The translations under genes were made by a program, and so were the position numbers. Shown one piece after another: positions 7,462 to 10,772 of a stretch of 10,772 bases of DNA (position 1 is the first letter of the stretch; each line of letters opens with the position of its first letter). A model generated the notes under the pieces. The model ran no database searches, had not been told where the DNA came from, and saw nothing but the letters and a program-made list of their open reading frames with translations. Source of the stretch: Candidatus Helarchaeota archaeon (lineage in GTDB: Archaea; Asgardarchaeota; Lokiarchaeia; Helarchaeales; HEL-GB-A); NCBI GenBank assembly GCA_013375455.1, contig JABXJT010000120.1, positions 1-10,772 of the forward strand, given 5' to 3'.

Positions 7462-8112
7462 TTAATTCCCATATAATTCGTTTAATTTCTTAGTGTAGTA
7501 GTCTCTGGCGATTTCAACTTCTTTTCTTAAGATTTTAATTACGTGGCTTCGAATTAACTTGTTAATTTTCACCATTTTATTATCTACGGTGAATTCGAGA
7601 TTATCACCTGCATCATCAATTAATGCATACACTGACCTCTCTGCCTCTTCTTTCGTTTGATACGCATCCAAAAGGAGATCGTCATAGCATTCACCTTCGC
7701 ATTTCAATAGATCATTGGTGCCCCTCACCATTATAATGAGACTTTGTTTAATTCTTTCTAGCAATTCGGGCGTTTTCTTATGCCTTTTCTTTATCCTGGC
7801 AAAGCCAACGTCATTTTTCAAGTATTCGTCGAAATAATTTTCAATAATTTCCTCTGGATTTCCATTAAAATCTCTACTTGCGTTTAAAATTACTTCAAAT
7901 TGTTTCTTTATTTTCTTTTTTATGTCTTTTGAGAAAAATAGACTGTAGATTCCCGCTATGATACGGTTGAATAAGAGCCCCCAGATACCTGTATAAAATT
8001 CTTCCTTAATTATGATTTCAATTTCTTCTAAGGTCTCATCTAACTCTAAATTCCATTGCCTTCTTAAAGCCTCCGCGTTCTTCTGAAATCGGGCTTCATG
8101 TATGTGAGTCAT
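7462..8112 (-). CDS. Helical protein of unknown function
   Basis: This gene encodes 216 residues from an ATG at 8112; AAGGACC lies about 12 nt upstream as a weak SD. I recognise no family. The sequence is charged and almost wholly helical by eye. It opens with an amphipathic Glu-rich helix (about 12-38), then a hydrophobic stretch with few charges (about 40-60, YTGIWGLLFNRIIAGIYSLFF after the first residues) that could sit in or on a membrane. A strongly basic patch follows (62-70, KDIKKKIKK), and then long helices to the end. A CEGEC motif (138-142) holds its only two Cys. The single hydrophobic stretch followed by lysines could act as a monotopic membrane anchor with the bulk in the cytosol; this is inference. 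It lies between SCP2 and nadE but faces away from both, so it forms its own unit. The clean coding frame supports a real gene. Confidence 0.65.
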   Translation of the reverse strand: MTHIHEARFQKNAEALRRQWNLELDETLEEIEIIIKEEFYTGIWGLLFNRIIAGIYSLFFSKDIKKKIKKQFEVILNASRDFNGNPEEIIENYFDEYLKNDVGFARIKKRHKKTPELLERIKQSLIIMVRGTNDLLKCEGECYDDLLLDAYQTKEEAERSVYALIDDAGDNLEFTVDNKMVKINKLIRSHVIKILRKEVEIARDYYTKKLNELYGN

Positions 8113-8178
8113 TCATCCAGAGGTCCTTTATTTGATTAAATTAGTATTCGTTTTTCCCTAAATGAATGTTTTTTTATG

Positions 8179-8224
8179 ACTATAAATTATCCTTTAGACA
8201 AAAATCAACTAGGTAGTTATAAAT
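8179..8224. promoter_or_regulatory. TATA-like boxes between the helical gene and nadE
   Basis: TATAAATT occurs twice in this divergent gap, at 8181-8188 and 8218-8225. The right copy (TTATAAAT, 8217-8224) would place a start near 8246, about 29 nt before the nadE TTG and upstream of its SD. The left copy, read on the minus strand as AATTTATA, is suitably placed for the leftward helical gene. The boxes are seen directly; the start sites are inferred from the usual archaeal spacing of about 25 nt. Confidence 0.4.
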
Positions 8225-8274
8225 TCTAAATTTGTTAAAGAGTTATGCGAATTGCTTAGAAGAGGTTAATTGCT

Positions 8275-9051
8275 TTGAATGTTGAAGCTGAACTTGATCG
8301 AATCGTTAAGTTCATACAAAAACTCGTACAGGATTCTAGGACTGCAGGCATCGTAGTAGGGGTGAGTGGCGGGATTGATAGTGCAACAACAGCTGCATTG
8401 TGTGTTCGCGCTATTGGAAAGGAAAAAGTATTTGCCTTGTTGATGCCGATACACTCTAGTGAAGATGATTTGAAAGATGCAAAGTTAGTCGCAAGTCATT
8501 TAGGAATAAAATTTAAAACCATTAACCTAACGGAATCGTTTGACATATTTTTCACTGCCCTTTCCCAGGATCTTGATGCAGACCCTCTAGCAAAAGCTAA
8601 TTTAAAGCCAAGAATGCGGATGTGCACCCTATATTTTTATTCAAATCAAATGAACTATCTCGTGGCAGGAACTGGAAATAAGTCCGAGGATGATGTTGGG
8701 TATTTCACGAAATACGGGGATGGGGGCGTAGATTTTCTGCCCATTCGACACCTGTACAAACATGAAGTACGTGAGTTGGCGCGATTCCTCAAGATACCCG
8801 AAAAAATCGTCACTCGCAAGCCATCCGCAGGATTATGGGAGGGCCAAACCGATGAGGATGAACTCTCTAGCCAGTTAGGATTTCCGGTTACTTATGACTT
8901 ACTAGATGAAATGCTGGAGAATATAGAGAAAGATAATTATGACAAAAATGATGAAAAATACAAAAAACTAACTGAACTGAAGCGGAGAAACCACCATAAG
9001 CTCGAATTACCACCAGCTTTGAATAGGACATTTTCCCCAGAAATTGAATAA
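8275..9051 (+). CDS. nadE: Ammonia-dependent NAD synthetase
   Basis: NadE performs the last step of NAD synthesis: nicotinate adenine dinucleotide, ATP and ammonia give NAD, AMP and pyrophosphate. The 258 residues show the N-type ATP pyrophosphatase loop SGGIDS (31-36), GTGNKSE (132-138), GYFTKYGDGGVDFLPI (142-157) and KPSAGLWEGQTDEDEL (182-197), in family order. There is no N-terminal nitrilase-like glutaminase domain, so this is the ammonia-using form of normal length. Translation starts at TTG 8275, 9 nt after GAGG (8262-8265). An in-frame TAG at 8257-8259 and the absence of a nearby in-frame ATG make this start well supported. The enzyme is a cytosolic homodimer in characterised relatives. 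Its stop lies 15 bp from the stop of the convergent gene on the right. Confidence 0.96.
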   Translation: MNVEAELDRIVKFIQKLVQDSRTAGIVVGVSGGIDSATTAALCVRAIGKEKVFALLMPIHSSEDDLKDAKLVASHLGIKFKTINLTESFDIFFTALSQDLDADPLAKANLKPRMRMCTLYFYSNQMNYLVAGTGNKSEDDVGYFTKYGDGGVDFLPIRHLYKHEVRELARFLKIPEKIVTRKPSAGLWEGQTDEDELSSQLGFPVTYDLLDEMLENIEKDNYDKNDEKYKKLTELKRRNHHKLELPPALNRTFSPEIE

Positions 9052-9066
9052 TTTGAATGATTTCAA

Positions 9067-9786
9067 TCAAAGATAAATTCCATTTTGCCCATAAGGAAGA
9101 TCAACTCTGATTTTCTGCCCTAAAGGAATATCAAAATTATATCGATGTTTGCGAATATCCTGAATGAGGAATTGTATGAAGCATTTAATACAGAAAGAAT
9201 CATTCAGTTTAAGATAGGATTCATCTTTTATTAAAGGGGCTTGAATAGAGGACCTGATGGCTCGAGCATCCAGTAGTATGATACTTGTCTTGTTTTTTTG
9301 GCATATTTTACATAAATCATCAATAGATTCGATTATTTGAGAAATTCGAATGATATCTCTTTCAGGATAGCCTGCAGAACGCAAATCTCTCAAATCTAGA
9401 TAACCGTAATTTCCAGCGTAGTTATATTCCCTTAAAAAAACAAGGTTTCCGGAGTATTGGATGAGTTTCTCCTTGTATATTTTAGTGAAATGTTTGAAAC
9501 AACATTTCAATTCCTTAATATTCGGTTTTTGCCCATTGCCGCACGTGTAATCGGTTAAACGATATTTTGCATTTCCTGAACACGTAAAACACCATTTTTT
9601 TGCACACTCAAAAAAAGTAATCAATAAGACCGCAAGAGAAAATAAATTCCAGAAAATTACAAAAGAAACAAATGCTTCCCAACCGTATAAAATCAAACAA
9701 AACAGAGATCCACACAAACAATTCACAAATAACCTCAAAATTAGTTCTTTCACTTCTTTTGACAAAAGAAAAATTCGAAGTTTCAA
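9067..9786 (-). CDS. Two-helix membrane protein with CxxC motifs, unknown
   Basis: This gene encodes 239 residues; I recognise no family. The likely start is TTG 9786, because an in-frame TAA lies nine bases upstream and there is no Met codon elsewhere in the frame. GGAAG (9798-9802) is a somewhat distant SD at 11 nt. After a short basic N-terminus come two hydrophobic segments (about 17-36 and 39-59), consistent with a helical hairpin in the membrane. The rest is a soluble Cys-containing domain with CFTC (66-69), C82, Cys-Cys (95-96), CKIC (159-162) and CIKC (199-202). The three CxxC pairs suggest zinc or Fe-S binding, or redox-active thiols. The tail (about 218-239) is Gly/Pro-rich. The gene converges on nadE and shares a strand with nfeD but is 123 bp away. 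Codon use is AT-rich like nfeD. Confidence 0.6.
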   Translation of the reverse strand: MKLRIFLLSKEVKELILRLFVNCLCGSLFCLILYGWEAFVSFVIFWNLFSLAVLLITFFECAKKWCFTCSGNAKYRLTDYTCGNGQKPNIKELKCCFKHFTKIYKEKLIQYSGNLVFLREYNYAGNYGYLDLRDLRSAGYPERDIIRISQIIESIDDLCKICQKNKTSIILLDARAIRSSIQAPLIKDESYLKLNDSFCIKCFIQFLIQDIRKHRYNFDIPLGQKIRVDLPYGQNGIYL

Positions 9787-9802
9787 TTTAATTTAATCTT
9801 CC

Positions 9803-9819
9803 TTATCATTTAATGATAA
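9803..9819. promoter_or_regulatory. 17-bp palindrome before the membrane-protein gene
   Basis: TTATCATTTAATGATAA has perfect 8-bp arms around a single central base. It lies directly upstream of the SD (9798-9802) of the leftward gene that starts at 9786. It is AT-rich, so chance is possible; an operator or an RNA hairpin beside the SD is the inferred role. Confidence 0.3.
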
Positions 9820-9909
9820 TTTTTCATTTATTACTCCCATTTTTTCATCGTATCTTCACAAATTTCCACTTCATACAATTCCTCTTCAAAATAGATTGTC
9901 AAAATATAA

Positions 9910-10464
9910 TTAACTCTTTATACGAGTTCCACAATTAGTACAAAAAACTGAATCAGAATTCGGTTTTGCTCCACAATTAGGGCAAAATATATATTCTTCA
10001 GGCTCAATAAAGAGTATAAGTCCTTCTTTTTTTATAATTTTTACTTTCTGACCAGGTCCTATAGTTATATTCGAATGTGCTTTCCAATATTCTCCATGAA
10101 ACTGGATATAGCCTTCTTTTTCTCGGCTAATTTCATCAATTGTTTGGCCAATTCCTCCAACGATTTCAAGTACATGTGGTGGATTCTTCTTTAACTTAAT
10201 CATTTTATATGTAACCAGAGCTGAGAAACTAGCCAAAATCGATACTATAGCTATTATTATGATTGTTATAATCACAGTCCATTCTGGAAAAACCAACCAG
10301 CTAGTAGGATTAGACATAAACCAAAATACTACTCCAATTATAAGACAAAATATTGCCGCCGGACCAAAAAATTCAACTTCCTCCGATTCTAACTCTGCAA
10401 ATACAAAAGCAATTCCTAATGCTATCAGAATGATAGCAATTATTGCAAAACCAAATTGTTCCAT
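9910..10464 (-). CDS. NfeD-like membrane protein with C-terminal zinc ribbon
   Basis: The protein has 184 residues. It has three hydrophobic segments (about 6-23, 33-51 and 62-86), then an OB-fold NfeD domain (about 100-154; IGQTIDEISREKEGYIQFHGEYWKA after the first residues, ending in KVKIIKKEGLILFIEP), then a four-Cys zinc ribbon (Cys161, Cys164, Cys175 and Cys178 in FCPNCGAKPN...FCTNCGTRI). It is the short NfeD form, lacking the ClpP-like serine protease domain of long NfeD proteins. Short NfeD proteins pair with slipins in membrane microdomains, and the slipin gene lies immediately upstream here, 70 bp away. The zinc ribbon is an addition I do not associate with standard NfeD. A TATA-like box in the 70-bp gap suggests that nfeD may also have its own promoter. 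The start ATG has only a weak AAGGGT upstream. Confidence 0.85.
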   Translation of the reverse strand: MEQFGFAIIAIILIALGIAFVFAELESEEVEFFGPAAIFCLIIGVVFWFMSNPTSWLVFPEWTVIITIIIIAIVSILASFSALVTYKMIKLKKNPPHVLEIVGGIGQTIDEISREKEGYIQFHGEYWKAHSNITIGPGQKVKIIKKEGLILFIEPEEYIFCPNCGAKPNSDSVFCTNCGTRIKS

Positions 10465-10494
10465 TTCACTAGATACCCTTAGAACTCATTTTAA

Positions 10495-10507
10495 CCATAT
10501 ATATTTT
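10495..10507 (-). promoter_or_regulatory. TATA box upstream of nfeD-like gene
   Basis: On the minus strand the sequence reads AAAATATATATGG, centred about 36 nt upstream of the nfeD-like ATG. With the usual archaeal spacing, transcription would begin near 10475, about 11 nt before the start codon. It lies in the gap after the slipin stop, so it would be an internal promoter. Confidence 0.45.
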
Positions 10508-10509
10508 CT

Positions 10510-10516
10510 AAAAAAA
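10510..10516 (-). terminator. Oligo-T tract after slipin gene
   Basis: Seven consecutive T on the minus strand lie 18 nt after the slipin stop and just before the nfeD-like TATA box. This may terminate, or partly terminate, the slipin transcript. Confidence 0.35.
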
Positions 10517-10534
10517 TTTAATAGTGGAAAAGTT

Positions 10535-10772
10535 TTATTGCGATTTTTTTAGTCTCTCTTGGGTTAAGGCGATAATATTTCCCAATTCATGAGTATCTGT
10601 GGTTGAAGTGACCACTACCAAATTCTTTTCTCGAGCAATATCTGTCAGCGTTTGAAGCTCCCGTAATTTTAATGTGATTGGACTTTTAGCATAAATTTCT
10701 GCCGCTTGTAACATTTTCTCCGCAGCCAAACTTTCTCCCTCGGCTACAATAATCCTCGCTCTTTTCTCTCTT
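10535..10772 (-). CDS. Slipin/stomatin (SPFH) protein, C-terminal fragment
   Basis: Seventy-eight residues are visible before the TAA at 10537-10535; the N-terminal SPFH domain and membrane segment lie beyond the right edge. REKRARIIVAEGESLAAEKM, then a helix, then LKLRELQTLTDIAREKNLVVV is the C-terminal coiled-coil and oligomerisation tail of prokaryotic slipins. That family has the pattern 'A.REKRA.II.AEGE..AA..L...A......LQLR.LQTL..IA.EK...'. The residues after KNLVVV (STTDTHELGNIIALTQERLK) form a longer tail than the short 'FPLP' ending common in the family. Slipins form membrane-anchored oligomers that organise lipid microdomains and act with NfeD, whose gene follows downstream. The family call is secure from the tail alone. 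Confidence 0.88.
   Translation of the reverse strand, partial: REKRARIIVAEGESLAAEKMLQAAEIYAKSPITLKLRELQTLTDIAREKNLVVVTSTTDTHELGNIIALTQERLKKSQ

Noticed and set aside
9042..9066. A small inverted repeat (TTGAA-TGAT-TTCAA, 9053-9066) between the nadE and membrane-protein stops as a bidirectional terminator.
   Set aside because: The stem is only 5 bp and AT-rich, with no T tract after it; too weak to call.
9831..9902. A 23-codon minus-strand frame after the nfeD-like gene, opening at TTG and ending MKKWE before tandem stops.
   Set aside because: It looks protein-like (acidic, FEEELYEVEI) but has no SD, no ATG and no recognisable family. It could be a gene remnant or chance, so I did not annotate it.
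1..10772. A search by eye for mobile elements, CRISPR repeats, tRNA genes or a defence cluster.
   Set aside because: No transposase, regularly spaced repeats, tRNA-like cloverleaf or known defence gene was seen; the content is mostly housekeeping.

Overview
This 10.8 kb window reads as chromosomal DNA from an AT-rich archaeon, and an Asgard (Promethearchaeota, Lokiarchaeia-like) genome is the best guess. The reasons are: short gaps between genes that often switch strand; Shine-Dalgarno (SD) motifs of the GAGG/GGAG type combined with TATA-like boxes and oligo-T tracts instead of -35/-10 promoters; an archaeal slipin-NfeD pair; and a carbamoyl-phosphate synthetase whose two subunits share long segments with the eukaryotic CAD/CPSII enzyme. 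The taxonomic call is inference and needs a phylogeny.

Layout, left to right. Position 1-222 is the C-terminal end of a nitroreductase-family protein (+). Next is a 557-residue AMP-forming acyl-CoA ligase of the carnitine/crotonobetaine-CoA ligase type (+). It runs convergently into carB (-), and carA lies just upstream of carB in a tight carAB operon. A 305-bp divergent region separates carA from an SCP2-like lipid-carrier gene (+). It holds a perfect 14-bp palindrome and a chain of two tiny SD-led reading frames linked to carA by TAATG stop/start overlaps. A 216-residue helical protein of unknown function follows (-). It is divergent from nadE (+), an ammonia-dependent NAD synthetase without a glutaminase domain. 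Then come an orphan two-helix membrane protein with three CxxC motifs (-), a short NfeD protein with an extra C-terminal zinc ribbon (-), and the C-terminal end of a slipin/stomatin gene cut by the window edge (-).

The genes fall into several functions. carAB supplies carbamoyl phosphate for pyrimidines and arginine, and nadE completes NAD. The ligase, SCP2 protein and possibly the nitroreductase suggest acyl-CoA or lipid metabolism. Slipin and NfeD form a membrane-organising pair.

The most notable observations are a Tyr in place of the catalytic His in the CarA glutaminase triad, the coupled mini-ORF leader before carA, the CAD-like character of CarAB, and the NfeD-zinc ribbon fusion. I saw no mobile elements, CRISPR arrays, tRNA/rRNA genes or defence system.
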